A stretch of DNA of 64,000 nucleotides from NCBI GenBank assembly GCA_046330435.1, contig JAXLST010000019.1, positions 42,227 to 106,226 on the forward strand, written 5' to 3'. Below the pieces are notes generated by a model that was given only the letters and a program-made list of their open reading frames with translations, was not told where the DNA came from and searched no databases. Below, piece after piece: positions 34,509 through 42,898 of the stretch (the first letter of the stretch is position 1; each line of letters opens with the position of its first letter). A program made the translations under genes and the position numbers. This DNA is from Ga0077560 sp046330435 (lineage in GTDB: Bacteria; Actinomycetota; Thermoleophilia; Miltoncostaeales; Miltoncostaeaceae).

Positions 34509-34709
34509 CCCCGACGGGCGCCCGGTGGCGGCGGGTACCCCCGGGCCCGCCGCGTGACCGCCGGCCCGGTCCGCCGGAACCTCCCGTTCATACGCGGCGC
34601 TTCGACGGCGCTCAGCGGCGTCTCAGGCGCGGCGGCCTCAATGGCCCCGGCGGCGGACCCCCCATGCGGGTCCGGCCGCCCACGTGCTCACTCATCGGAG
34701 GTCATCACG

Positions 34710-35270
34710 TTGACACCACGACGCATCGCCGTGACCATCGCGGCCGCGGCCCTCGCCGTCGGCGGGGCATCGGGCGCCGCCTTCGCACACGGAGGCCCCG
34801 GCGGGCCCGGCGGACCGGGCGGGTTCGGCGGCCCCGGGTCCGGGCCCGGCGCCGCGCTGCAGTGCGAGGTCCCGGAGGCGCAGCTCCTCACGGCGGACAC
34901 GAGCCGCGCGCTCAAGCGCCTGAGGGCCCGCCTCGACAGGCGCGTCTCCGCCGGCCGCATCACCCAGGCGCAGGCGGACGCCCGCTTCCAGCGGGAGCAG
35001 GTCCGCCTGTCGGTGCAGAAGCTGGTCACCACGGCCCGCCAGCAGCCGGTGCTGGACCTGCTCGGCATCACCTCCGCCGACCTGGCGGCGGCCCGCGAGG
35101 AGGGACTGTCCCTCATCGACATCGCCGACGAGAAGGGCGTGGGCATCGACGACCTGCTCACCGCGCTGCGCACCGGCCGCGACGCGGCCGAGGCGAAGTT
35201 CGACGAGCTCTGCCAGCCGGTGGACGAGGAGGACACCACCACGACCACCACCACCGCGCCCGCCGTCTAG
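34710..35270 (+). CDS. Secreted helical protein with TTG start
   Basis: 186 residues. TTG 34710 is chosen because GGAGG sits seven bases upstream and the signal peptide (AVTIAAAALAVGGASGAAFA) begins right after; upstream GTG codons lack a ribosome site. A Gly/Pro repeat (GGPGGPGGPGGFGG) leads to 'EVPEAQLLTADTSRALKRLR' and 'GRITQAQADARFQREQV', then 'LLGITSADLAAAREEGLSLI' and 'EKGVGIDDLLTALRTGRDAA', and a Thr-rich tail. The LG-x-S/T...G-x-S/T...A pattern resembles the domain of the protein at 22074. Function is unknown. Confidence 0.7.
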   Translation: MTPRRIAVTIAAAALAVGGASGAAFAHGGPGGPGGPGGFGGPGSGPGAALQCEVPEAQLLTADTSRALKRLRARLDRRVSAGRITQAQADARFQREQVRLSVQKLVTTARQQPVLDLLGITSADLAAAREEGLSLIDIADEKGVGIDDLLTALRTGRDAAEAKFDELCQPVDEEDTTTTTTTAPAV

Positions 35271-35350
35271 CCGGGGCGGTTCCAGGCGGGCCTCCGGTCG
35301 GGTGACCGGGGTCCCGCCGGGACGTCCGTGACGGGCCGCAGGCCGGTGCG

Positions 35351-35375
35351 GCGGCCCCGCGGATGCCGGGGCCGC
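35351..35375. terminator. Hairpin after the secreted helical protein
   Basis: A 9-bp stem GCGGCCCCG / CGGGGCCGC with a 7-base loop, 80 bases beyond the upstream stop codon and 22 bases before the next start. Confidence 0.5.
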
Positions 35376-35397
35376 CCATCCGGGCGACGCTGCGGGC

Positions 35398-35874
35398 ATG
35401 GGCACCTCCGCAGCACCCCGCACCGCCCGCCGCAGGCCCGGCATCGCCGCGATCGAGCTGTTCGTCGCCGCCGGGGCGCTGTACGGCGGGGCGAACCTGC
35501 TGGCCGACGCCGAGGGCTTCGGCATGCGCACCGAATGGCTCGCGGGGTCGCCGTTCGGCGACTACACGGTGTCGGCGGCGGTGCTGATCGCCGGCATCGG
35601 CGGCGGCATGGCGGCCGCGGCGGCGCTGGCGCTGCTCGGCAGCCCCCTCGCGACGGTGGCGGCCCGGGTGATGGGGGCGGGGCTGCTGGGGTTCCTCGCC
35701 GTGGAGACGGCGGTCCTCGGGTACCGCGGCCCCATGCAGATCGCGCTGCTGGTGGCCATGGGCGTGCCCGCCCTGATGCTCCTCGGCTCCCGTCCGCGAC
35801 ATCGCCGTGGACGCGGCGCTCAAGGACGCGGGACGTCCGTCCGTTCCAGTTTGGGTCATCCGCGTTGCCGTTAG
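35398..35874 (+). CDS. Small four-helix membrane protein of unknown function
   Basis: 158 residues with four hydrophobic segments: 'IAAIELFVAAGALYGGANLL', 'VSAAVLIAGIGGGMAAAAAL', 'VAARVMGAGLLGFLAVETAV', 'MQIALLVAMGVPALMLLG'. A basic tail follows. The pattern resembles small actinobacterial membrane proteins of unknown role. It lies 59 bases upstream of the FTR1 iron permease gene on the same strand; shared control is possible but unproven. The C-terminal 25 residues are Arg-rich and may be an overrun. Confidence 0.65.
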   Translation: MGTSAAPRTARRRPGIAAIELFVAAGALYGGANLLADAEGFGMRTEWLAGSPFGDYTVSAAVLIAGIGGGMAAAAALALLGSPLATVAARVMGAGLLGFLAVETAVLGYRGPMQIALLVAMGVPALMLLGSRPRHRRGRGAQGRGTSVRSSLGHPRCR

Positions 35875-35933
35875 AGCCGGCCATTCGTTAGGGTGACCGA
35901 ACTTCCATCCGGGACTCCGAGGGGACGACGCAC

Positions 35934-36650
35934 GTGGGAACAGGGCTGGTGCTGCTGCGCGAGGGGTTCGAGGCCTCGCTGGTCGTGGTCATCGTGCTCG
36001 CCTTCCTGCGGCGCAGCGGCCGTCGTGACGTCCTGCCGGTCGTGTGGGCCGCCGTCGGCGCCGCACTGGCCGTGAGCTTCGCCGTCGGCGCCGGGCTGGT
36101 CGCCGTGGGCGCCGAGCTCGAGGGCCGGGCCGAGGCCGTGTGGGAGGGCGCGACCATGCTCGCCGCCGCCGTGCTGCTCACCTGGATGATCTTCTGGATG
36201 CGCCGCCAGTCCCGCTCCATCCGCGGCGAGATCGAGGGCCAGCTCCAGCGCGCCCTGGACCGGGGCTCGCGCTTCGGCCTGGGCCTGGTGGTGTTCCTGG
36301 GCGTGCTGCGCGAGGGCGTCGAGACCGCCCTGTTCGTGTTCGGCAGCTTCCAGGGGGCCCACGCGGCGTCCGCGACGCTCGGCGCCGCCATCGGCCTCAC
36401 CGCCGCGGTGGTGCTGGCGTGGCTCATGTACCGCGGCGGCGCGCGCCTGCCGCTCGGCACCTTCTTCGCCATCACCTCCGGGCTGCTGCTGGTCTTCGCC
36501 GCCTACCTGCTCGCCACGGGCATGGAGGAGCTCGCCGAGGGCGGCCTGCTGCCCGAGAACGAGACCCTGATGGTCGCGGGCTTCGCGCTGCTGGCGATCC
36601 CCACGCTCATCGCCTTCTTCCGGCCCCGCCGGATCTCCGCCGCCGCCTGA
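35934..36650 (+). CDS. FTR1-family iron permease
   Basis: 238 residues, about seven membrane helices. The two REGxE iron-binding motifs are visible: 'LLREGFEASLVVVIVLA' near the start and 'GVLREGVETALFVFGSF' near residue 125. These glutamates form the Fe3+ path in EfeU/Ftr1. In other bacteria the partner is EfeO/EfeB, but none is adjacent here, so the energy source is unclear. GTG 35934 has GAGGGG about nine bases upstream. The gene stands alone; a TTAGGGT -10-like element lies at 35889-35895. Confidence 0.88.
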   Translation: MGTGLVLLREGFEASLVVVIVLAFLRRSGRRDVLPVVWAAVGAALAVSFAVGAGLVAVGAELEGRAEAVWEGATMLAAAVLLTWMIFWMRRQSRSIRGEIEGQLQRALDRGSRFGLGLVVFLGVLREGVETALFVFGSFQGAHAASATLGAAIGLTAAVVLAWLMYRGGARLPLGTFFAITSGLLLVFAAYLLATGMEELAEGGLLPENETLMVAGFALLAIPTLIAFFRPRRISAAA

Positions 36651-36714
36651 CCGCGGCGCAGGGCGGCACCTTCCGGGCGGTCCCCAAGGGGCCGCACGTC
36701 TTCGTGCCCCGGGC

Positions 36715-36732
36715 TGAGACACGGTTGTCTCA
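36715..36732. promoter_or_regulatory. TetR-type operator 1 (TGAGACA-N4-TGTCTCA)
   Basis: A perfect 7-bp inverted repeat. Its twin follows 38 bases downstream centre to centre, with a -10-like TAGCCT (36741-36746) between them, just before the MFS-tetR operon. Confidence 0.7.
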
Positions 36733-36752
36733 ACGCGTGGTAGCCTGACGAC

Positions 36753-36770
36753 TGAGACAGCGGTGTCTCA
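36753..36770. promoter_or_regulatory. TetR-type operator 2 (TGAGACA-N4-TGTCTCA)
   Basis: Identical arms to operator 1 with a different 4-base centre. It lies in the 5' untranslated region, 38 bases before ATG 36808. The TetR-family gene at the operon's end is the likely binder. Confidence 0.7.
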
Positions 36771-36807
36771 CCCCCGCGACGACGGCCCACGCGTCGAAGG
36801 AGCGCCC

Positions 36808-38291
36808 ATGACCACCGCATCCGCCCCGCCGGGGGCGACCTCCCCGCGCCGCCGCGTCGGCGTGCACGGCGACCACCCGCAGTACCGCTGGTGGGCGCTG
36901 TCGGTGACCAGCCTCGGCATGTTCCTGGCCACCGTGAACAGCGGCACCCTGCTCATCGCCCTCCCGGACGTGGAGCGGGCGCTGGGAACGTCCCTGCTCA
37001 CGCTGGTGTGGGTGATCCTCGCCTACATGGTGTCCAGCACCGTGCTGCTGCTGCCCGCCGGCCGGCTGGGCGACCAGCTGGGCCGGCGCCGCCTGTTCGT
37101 GATCGGGCTGGCCCTGTTCACGATCACGTCCCTGGGCGCCGGGTTCGCCGACTCGGGCACCACGCTCATCCTGTGGCGCATCGCGCAGGGCGTGGGCGGC
37201 GCGTTCGTGTTCGCCAACGCCGGGGCGGTCGTCACCGACGCGTTCCCCCGCGAGCAGCTGGGGCTGGCGATGGGCACCAACGTCATGGTCGCGGCGGTGG
37301 GCCTGGTGATCGGCCCGGTGCTCGGCGGGTGGCTGGTGGGCTTCGGCTGGGAGTGGGTCTTCTGGTTCAACGTCCCGCTGGGCCTCGCCGGCACGCTGTG
37401 GGCGTGGGCGGTGCTGCACGAGGACGGCCGCCGCGACCCCGACCGTCGGCAGGACTGGCTGGGCAACGCCGTCGGCATGGCCGGCCTCACCGGCCTGGTG
37501 CTGGGCCTCTCCGACGCGGGCCTGGACGGCTGGGGCGCCCCGATGGTGATCATCGGGCTCATCGCCGCGGCGGTGCTCATCCCGCTGTTCGTGGTGGTGG
37601 AGCGGCGCGTCCCGGCGCCCATGATGGACCTGTCGCTGTTCCGCATCCGCGTGTACTCGGCGGCCGCCGCCGCGGCGTTCCTGAACGGCCTGGCGCGGTT
37701 CGCGCTGATGTTCCTGTTCGTCTTCTACTTCCAGGGGCCGCAGGGGGACGACCCGATCATCGCGGGCCTCAAGCTCGCGCCCCTGGCGCTGGGGATGCTG
37801 GTGGCCTCGCCGCTGGCCGGGATGTGGGCCGACCGGCGCGGATCGCGGGCGCCCGCCGTGCTGGGCATGGTGCTGACCGGCCTGGGCCTCGCCGGCATGA
37901 CCACGCTCGCGGTCGACAGCCCCTTCTGGCAGTCGGCGGTGTGGCTCACGATCGTCGGCGTGGGGTCGGGCGTGTTCAACTCCCCCAACACCAGCGCGAT
38001 GATGGCCGCGGTGCCGCCGGCCCGCAGGGGCATCGCGTCCGGGACGCGCACGATGCTGCAGAACACCGGCGCCGTCATCTCCATCGCCCTCATGCTCATG
38101 ATCATCACCTCCGTGGTCCCCACCCAGCTGCTGTTCTCGATCTTCAGCGGCCTCACGACGGGGCTCTCGGCCGACCGCCTGGAGCCGTTCATGAACGGCA
38201 TGCACCTGGCCCTGTGGATCCTGGTCGCGTTCTCGGCGCTCGGCGCCGTGGTGTCCGCGCTGCGCGGGCCGTCAGATCGGGGACCCCGTGA
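36808..38291 (+). CDS. MFS transporter, DHA2 (EmrB/QacA) family
   Basis: About 490 residues and 14 membrane segments: 'SLGMFLATVNSGTLLIALPD' (TM1), motif A 'PAGRLGDQLGRRRLFVIGLA', 'WRIAQGVGGAFVFANAGAVV', 'LVIGPVLGGWLVGFGWEWVF' (motif C), and the second-half 'LKLAPLALGMLVASPLAGMW'. It is a drug or metabolite exporter regulated by the operators upstream. The frame does not stop at the expected place; a one-base shift near 38,270 gives TGA 38289-38291, overlapping the GTG of the tetR gene. Unshifted, it would run on to 38718 as Arg-rich nonsense. AAGGAG precedes ATG 36808. Confidence 0.88.
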
Positions 38292-38837
38292 GCGAGGACG
38301 AGGTCCTGCTGGACGCCGCCACCGCGGTCCTCGCCCGCGACCCCGGGAGCGAGCATGCAGGAGGTCGCCCGCGCCGCCGGCGTGGGGCAGGCGACCCTGT
38401 ACCGCCGCCACCCCTCGCGCGCGAGGACCTCCTGCGCGCGATCCGGCTGCGGGCCCTCGGGGAGTGCACCGCCGCGCTGGCCGAGGTGCCCGCGGGCGGC
38501 GGAGCCGTGGGAACGGCTGGCCGAGTCGGTGCGGGCGGCATGGCCGTGGTGGACCGCGCTACCGGGTGCTGGCGAACGCCCCCGGCTCGACCGCTCCGAC
38601 CCTGAGCAGCGGTCCCTCGCGGACCGCATCGAGGCGCCCCTGGCCGGCATCGTCGAGGAGGGCGTCGCGCGCGGCGAGTTCCGCCTCGCGGTGCCCGCAC
38701 CGGTGGCGGCGGCGATGATCGTCGCGCTGCTGCCCGCGGCCCGCCGCGGGGTGGTGGAGGCCGGCGTCGATCCCGCGGAGGCCGAGTCCGCCGTGCTGGA
38801 CGGGGTGGCCGGCATCGTGGGGCGCCGGCCGCGGTGA
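38288..38837 (+). pseudogene. Frameshifted TetR-family regulator
   Basis: GTG 38288 starts 'SEDEVLLDAATAVLARDPG', then the frame must change (near 38350) to 'MQEVARAAGVGQATLYRRHP' (the helix-turn-helix), again near 38415 to 'REDLLRAIRLRALGECTAAL', and again near 38500 and 38550-38590 to reach 'RSLADRIEAPLAGIVEEGVA...VAAAMIVALLPAARRGVVEAG'. Joined, it is a normal TetR of about 180 residues. Five indels in about 250 bases mean decay or poor sequence. If real, the MFS operon would be constitutively on. The matching operators upstream argue that the gene was functional recently. Confidence 0.75.
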
Positions 38838-38840
38838 CCG

Positions 38841-38868
38841 GTCCGGGGCCCCGTGCGGGGCCCCGGAC
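38841..38868. terminator. Bidirectional hairpin terminator
   Basis: A perfect 12-bp stem GTCCGGGGCCCC / GGGGCCCCGGAC with a 4-base loop, between the tetR gene and the convergent LysM gene. Confidence 0.8.
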
Positions 38869-38875
38869 GCGCGCG

Positions 38876-39307
38876 TCAGTCGGGGATCACGAAGACCTGG
38901 CCCGGGTAGATCAGGTCCGGGTTGGGGATGCGGTTCACCTTGGCGATCTCCTGCCAGTTCACGCCGAAGTGCGCGCCGATCGCGCTGAGCGTGTCGCCGC
39001 TCTTGACGGTGTACGTGCGCTTCTTGTGCTCGGCCGGCTTCGGCGCCGGCTTCGGCGCGGCGTGGGCCGCCGGCTTGGCGGCCGCGTGCGGCTCGGCCCG
39101 GTGCGGCTCCGGAGCCGCGGCCTGCGGCGCCGCCTCGGCGGGGGCCGGGGCCTCGGGCGCGGCGGCCTCTGGGGCCGGCGCCTCGGCGGTCTCGGCGGGA
39201 GCGGCCTCGGCCTCGGTGATCGCGCCGCCCGCGGCGGCCGCCTCCTTGGCCTTCTCGGCGGCGAGCGCCTCCTGCCCGGCGCGCTTGATGTCGTCCATCA
39301 CGCCCAT
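38876..39307 (-). CDS. LysM-domain protein
   Basis: 143 residues. The N-terminus is helical and charged (DDIKRAGQEALAAEKAKEAA). An Ala/Pro/Glu linker, low complexity, covers ~30-95. A C-terminal LysM follows: 'RTYTVKSGDTLSAIGAHFGV', 'WQEIAKVNRIPNPDLIYPGQ', 'VFVIPD'. LysM binds peptidoglycan or chitin N-acetylglucosamine. There is no signal peptide, as in the E. coli YgaU-like LysM proteins, which act in the cytoplasm or at the membrane. A poly-Ala/Pro spacer of this length is typical of surface attachment. ATG 39307 has AAAGGA upstream. Confidence 0.85.
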   Translation of the reverse strand: MGVMDDIKRAGQEALAAEKAKEAAAAGGAITEAEAAPAETAEAPAPEAAAPEAPAPAEAAPQAAAPEPHRAEPHAAAKPAAHAAPKPAPKPAEHKKRTYTVKSGDTLSAIGAHFGVNWQEIAKVNRIPNPDLIYPGQVFVIPD

Positions 39308-39454
39308 GTGCGTGTCCTTTCGGGGGTCCCGGCGCGAGGGTGTGCCGGGTCTGGGCCGAACCTACTCGAACCTCCCATCGCGGCGCACCGGCCGCGGGCG
39401 TTTCGTGACGCCGCGCGCCGGGGACCCCCGTCCACAGCGACGGGGAGGGACGGC

Positions 39455-39664
39455 GTGGCGAGCGAACCGCGGGTGGGCGACGAGGTGGAGTGGAACACCC
39501 CGCAGGGGGTGACGCACGGGCGCGTGGTGCGCAGGCTCACGCGGCGCACCCACGTGGAGGGCACGGTGATCGCGGCGACGCCGGACGACCCCCGGTGGCT
39601 GGTGGAGAGCGCGACGACCGGGCGGCGCGCCGCGCACACCGCGGACGCCCTGCGGCCCCGCTAG
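39455..39664 (+). CDS. DUF2945 (hypervirulence-associated TUDOR) protein
   Basis: 69 residues that match the family along their length: 'GDEVEWNTPQGVTHGRVVRR', 'LTRRTHVEGTVIAATPDDPR', 'WLVESATTGRRAAHTADALR'. It is a small TUDOR-like beta-barrel of unknown function, often seen near stress genes. GGGGAGGG lies a few bases before GTG 39455. It is convergent with the diacylglycerol kinase gene, overlapping by four bases. Confidence 0.85.
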   Translation: MASEPRVGDEVEWNTPQGVTHGRVVRRLTRRTHVEGTVIAATPDDPRWLVESATTGRRAAHTADALRPR

Positions 39665-40593
39665 CCCGGGGGGAGCTCCACGCCGGAGCCGGTCGCGACG
39701 ACCTGTCGCGACGGCCGGGGAGGGGGCGGCACGCACACGGTCACCGCGCCGGGCTCCACGTCGATGCGCAGCGTCTTGGCCTTCCCCCGCTCGCCGCCGT
39801 CGATCTCGTACGGCACCTTGCGGTCGAGCTTCACTCGGATCGCGCCGCCCTTGGTGGTGCGGGCGTTCGGCGCCCGGTCGGCGGAGCCCACCACGACGCG
39901 CGCCATGGTCCGGATGGTCTGGACGGCGCCGTCGGCGGTGACCACCCCCACCTCCAGCAGCCCGTCGTCGGGCCGGGAGCCGTCGAACAGCTCGATCCCG
40001 CCGAACAGCCGGGTCACGTTCCCCACCAGCACGCAGGTCGCCTGCCCGCGGAACCACTCGGTGCCGTCCACCGTGACCCTCGCGCCGAAGGGCGTGGCCC
40101 GCAGGTGCTTGATGCCCGTCCAGATGTAGGCGAGGCGGCCCAGGCGGTCCTTCAACGGCCCGTCGGCGTCGCCGATCATCTCGGCGTCGAACCCGGCGCC
40201 GGCCATCACCGCGAAGGCCTCGCCGTTCACGCGGCCCACGTCCAGCGCCACCCGCTCCCCCGACAGGCCCACGTCGACGGCGCCCGCGACGTCGCCGGGG
40301 ATGCCGAGGTTGGACGCCAGGAGGTTCGCGGTGCCTGCGGGCAGCAGGGCCAGCGGGACGCCGCTGCCGGCCATCGCGTCGACGGCCCGCTGGGCGGTGC
40401 CGTCGCCGCCCCACACGAACACCAGGTCCGCACCCCACTCCAGCGCCTTGCGCACCTGCTTGGGGGCCTTGCGGCTCTTGGGGACCTCGCGCCAGCGCAG
40501 CTTGTGCACGCCGCGGGCCTCCAGCACCTCGCGGAGCTCCTGCAGCCCTCCCCCGAACGACTTGCCGGAATGGGCGACGACGGCGACCTTCAT
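39661..40593 (-). CDS. Diacylglycerol kinase-family lipid kinase
   Basis: 310 residues of the DagK/YegS fold. An N-terminal domain has the nucleotide-binding 'VFVWGGDGTAQRAVDAMAGS' and 'LALLPAGTANLLASNLGIPG', and the beta-sandwich domain has 'VMAGAGFDAEMIGDADGPLK' and a late 'EIDGGERGKAK' acidic site. It phosphorylates diacylglycerol or a related lipid with ATP, feeding phosphatidic acid synthesis. The ATG at 40593 overlaps the stop of the PAP2 gene, so a kinase and a lipid phosphatase are co-translated. They may form a recycling pair for lipid carriers. Confidence 0.9.
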   Translation of the reverse strand: MKVAVVAHSGKSFGGGLQELREVLEARGVHKLRWREVPKSRKAPKQVRKALEWGADLVFVWGGDGTAQRAVDAMAGSGVPLALLPAGTANLLASNLGIPGDVAGAVDVGLSGERVALDVGRVNGEAFAVMAGAGFDAEMIGDADGPLKDRLGRLAYIWTGIKHLRATPFGARVTVDGTEWFRGQATCVLVGNVTRLFGGIELFDGSRPDDGLLEVGVVTADGAVQTIRTMARVVVGSADRAPNARTTKGGAIRVKLDRKVPYEIDGGERGKAKTLRIDVEPGAVTVCVPPPPRPSRQVVATGSGVELPPG

Positions 40594-41426
40594 ACGGGTT
40601 CCTCCGTGCGGGTGCGGGTGCGGGTGTGGCGGTGCCGCTCGGCGTGGCCGTAGGCCCGCACGGCGACGAGGGCCGCGACGATGCAGCCGACGCCCAGCAG
40701 CAGCCCCGCGAGGGTGTCGAGCGGGTGGTGCATGCCGCGGTAGAGCCGCGACACGAGGACGACCGCGACGGCGGCCACGGCCACCGCCCACACGGTGCGC
40801 ACCACCCACGGGCGGTCGGAGTACCGGGAGGCGATGAGCAGGGCGATACCGCCGTACACGGCGGTGGAGGCCGCGACGTGCCCCGACGGGAAGCTCTCGT
40901 CCATGGGCAGGTGGGTGTCCAGGCGCGGCACGTCCGGGCGTTCGCGCGGCGCCGCCAGGGTGCCGACGCGGTACAGCGTGACCTCCATCAGGGCGGCGGT
41001 GGCGACGAAGGCGCCCACCCGGAAGCGGCGCAGCAGCAGCGCGGCGACGACCACCAGGATCACGAGCCCCGGCAGCACGGGGATGTCACCCACCAGCGAC
41101 CCCACGTGCGACGCGGAGGTGAGGTCGGGCGTGCGGTTCGCGGCGAGCCGGTCCGGCAGGTACTCGTCGGCGCTCGCGACATCCCCCAGGTCCAGCAGGA
41201 CCCGCGTGAGCAGCAGCCCCAGGGCCGTGATCCCTGCGGCGAGCAGGGCGTAGCCGGCCACGGCCGCCCATGCGAACGCCGCGATCGGGTGCCTCCCGCC
41301 GCGCGCGAACCAGGCGGACGGCCCGGGCTCGTCGGGTTCGACCACGGGGACCCGCACGCCGGAACCGGATCCGGTCGGTACGTTGGAGCGGGCGCGGCCG
41401 CCGTCGGCGAGGGATCCGAGCGACAT
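40590..41426 (-). CDS. PAP2-family phosphatase
   Basis: 278 residues, about six membrane helices. The PAP2 catalytic motifs are present: 'RPDVPRLDTHLP' (motif 1 region, imperfect), 'ESFPSGHVAASTAVYG' (motif 2, PSGH) and 'SRLYRGMHHPLDTLAG' (motif 3, SRxxxxxHxxxD). The substrate is a lipid phosphate such as phosphatidate or undecaprenyl pyrophosphate. Its stop overlaps the dagK start. ATG 41426 is the natural start. The other PAP2 gene is divergent, 78 bases away. Confidence 0.9.
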   Translation of the reverse strand: MSLGSLADGGRARSNVPTGSGSGVRVPVVEPDEPGPSAWFARGGRHPIAAFAWAAVAGYALLAAGITALGLLLTRVLLDLGDVASADEYLPDRLAANRTPDLTSASHVGSLVGDIPVLPGLVILVVVAALLLRRFRVGAFVATAALMEVTLYRVGTLAAPRERPDVPRLDTHLPMDESFPSGHVAASTAVYGGIALLIASRYSDRPWVVRTVWAVAVAAVAVVLVSRLYRGMHHPLDTLAGLLLGVGCIVAALVAVRAYGHAERHRHTRTRTRTEEPV

Positions 41427-41504
41427 GTCCCGGCGGTTTCCCGGTGCCGCGAACGAGGAAACATCGGCGAGACCCCATCCCGAGGTGCCCCGCTGCCGCT
41501 GGTC

Positions 41505-42365
41505 GTGATCATCGTCGTCGCCGGCCTGTCCGGACTCGCCGCCGCCCTGGTGGTGCTCCGGTCCCATGCGCCGTTCGCCGGAAGCGCGGCGTCCGCCATG
41601 GTGGCGGGCCACGCCGCGGACCTCGCGCCCGTGCGCCGCTGGCTGCGGCGGCGCCGCGACCCGGCGGTGGCCACCGGCCTGGCCCTCACGATCGCCCTGG
41701 GGGCGGTCGTGCTCCTGGGAACGGTCTTCGGCGTGCTCGCCTACCTGGTGCGCGGCAACGGGCCGCTGCCCCACGCCGACCGGTGGGTGTCCGAATGGGG
41801 GCGCGACCACGCCACCGCGTTCACCGACCGGGGCGTGAAGGCCGTGACCCAGCTCGGCGAGACCTGGCTCGTCGCGATCCTCGCGGTGGTCCTGGCGGCA
41901 TACGCGTGGCGGCGGGGCACGCGGGCGGCCGCGCCGTTCCTGGCGCTGGTGGTGGTGGGCAACAACCTGGCCACAAACGGCATCAAGGCCCTGGCCGACC
42001 GGGCGCGCCCCACCCTCAACCCGGTCGCGGAGACCCTGGGGCCGTCGTTCCCCAGCGGCCACACCACCACCGCCGCGTCGTTCTTCGCCGCCGCCGCGCT
42101 GGTGCTGGGCGCGGGCGCCACCCGCAACCGCCGGGCCCTGCTCGCCGGGGCGGCCGTGGCGGCCGCCACCGCGGTGGCGTGCAGCCGGGTGCTGCTCGCC
42201 GTCCATTGGCTGTCGGATGTCGCCGCCGGCCTCGCGCTCGGCTGGGCGTGGTTCGCGCTGTGCGCCGTGGCGTTCGGGGGCCGGCTGCTGCGCTTCGGTG
42301 CCGCGGTCGAGGAGGCGGAGACCCGGGCCCAGGTGGCCGCCCCGGCCCCGGAGACGGGCCGCTAG
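41505..42365 (+). CDS. PAP2-family phosphatase (second, divergent copy)
   Basis: 286 residues with about six helices. The catalytic motifs are clearer than in its neighbour: 'KALADRARPTLNPV' (motif 1, KxxxxxxRP), 'GPSFPSGHTTTAASFF' (motif 2) and 'SRVLLAVHWLSDVAAGLALG' (motif 3). GTG 41505 is the only usable start and lacks a clear ribosome site, so the true start may be missed. It probably acts on a lipid phosphate at the outer face of the membrane. Two PAP2 genes head to head suggest duplication and specialisation. Confidence 0.85.
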   Translation: MIIVVAGLSGLAAALVVLRSHAPFAGSAASAMVAGHAADLAPVRRWLRRRRDPAVATGLALTIALGAVVLLGTVFGVLAYLVRGNGPLPHADRWVSEWGRDHATAFTDRGVKAVTQLGETWLVAILAVVLAAYAWRRGTRAAAPFLALVVVGNNLATNGIKALADRARPTLNPVAETLGPSFPSGHTTTAASFFAAAALVLGAGATRNRRALLAGAAVAAATAVACSRVLLAVHWLSDVAAGLALGWAWFALCAVAFGGRLLRFGAAVEEAETRAQVAAPAPETGR

Positions 42366-42877
42366 GGCCGCGCGGCGCGGTACCAGCGGGCCTCGACGCC
42401 CCACACGGGCCGCACGCCCAGGAACGCCATGCCGATGCGCTCCATCACGCGCCACGAGGCCGTGTTCTGCGGCAGTGCGAACGCCACCACCTCTGCGAGG
42501 TCGGTGTGCGCCCACGCCCACGCCAGGGCCGCGGACGCGCCCTCGGTCGCCAGCCCGCGGCCCCAGGCCGCGCGCTCGAGCATGTAGAGCAGCTCGGTGC
42601 GCCCGCCGACGTCGGGCAGCTGGCGCAGCCCCAGGTGCCCCAGCAGCCGGCCGTCCTCCCGGGCGCAGGCCGCCCACGGCCCGTACCCCGCCTCGTCCCA
42701 CTGCGCGGCGAACGCCGGCACCAGCCGCTCGGCGTCCTGCTGCGCCCGTGCCGCCCGCGCCTCCCCGCCCATCAGGTACCGCATCACCGCCGGGTCCGCG
42801 CGGACCGCCGCGTAGGCGTCCACGTCATCCGTCGTGAACGGGCGCAGCAGCAGGCGGGGGGTGAGCACCTCGCGCAC
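42362..42877 (-). CDS. GNAT-family N-acetyltransferase
   Basis: 171 residues of the RimJ/RimL type: 'TPRLLLRPFTTDDVDAYAAV' at the start, 'ACAREDGRLLGHLGLRQLPD', the acetyl-CoA binding region 'LERAAWGRGLATEGASAALA' (R/Q-x-x-G-x-G/A pattern), 'QNTASWRVMERIGM' and a C-terminal strand 'VEARWYRA'. The acceptor is unknown. The GTG start at 42877 is preceded only by a short gap from the GlxA-gene stop (42899). It overlaps the convergent PAP2 gene by four bases. Confidence 0.88.
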   Translation of the reverse strand: MREVLTPRLLLRPFTTDDVDAYAAVRADPAVMRYLMGGEARAARAQQDAERLVPAFAAQWDEAGYGPWAACAREDGRLLGHLGLRQLPDVGGRTELLYMLERAAWGRGLATEGASAALAWAWAHTDLAEVVAFALPQNTASWRVMERIGMAFLGVRPVWGVEARWYRAARP

Positions 42878-42898
42878 CCGCCCAGCCTGCCGGTCGGG

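Noticed and set aside
35880..35895. A possible IdeR/DtxR iron box near the FTR1 gene (TTAG...TTAGGGTGACC).
   Set aside because: Only half-site similarity; the second half does not match the inverted repeat. TTAGGGT is better read as a -10 element.
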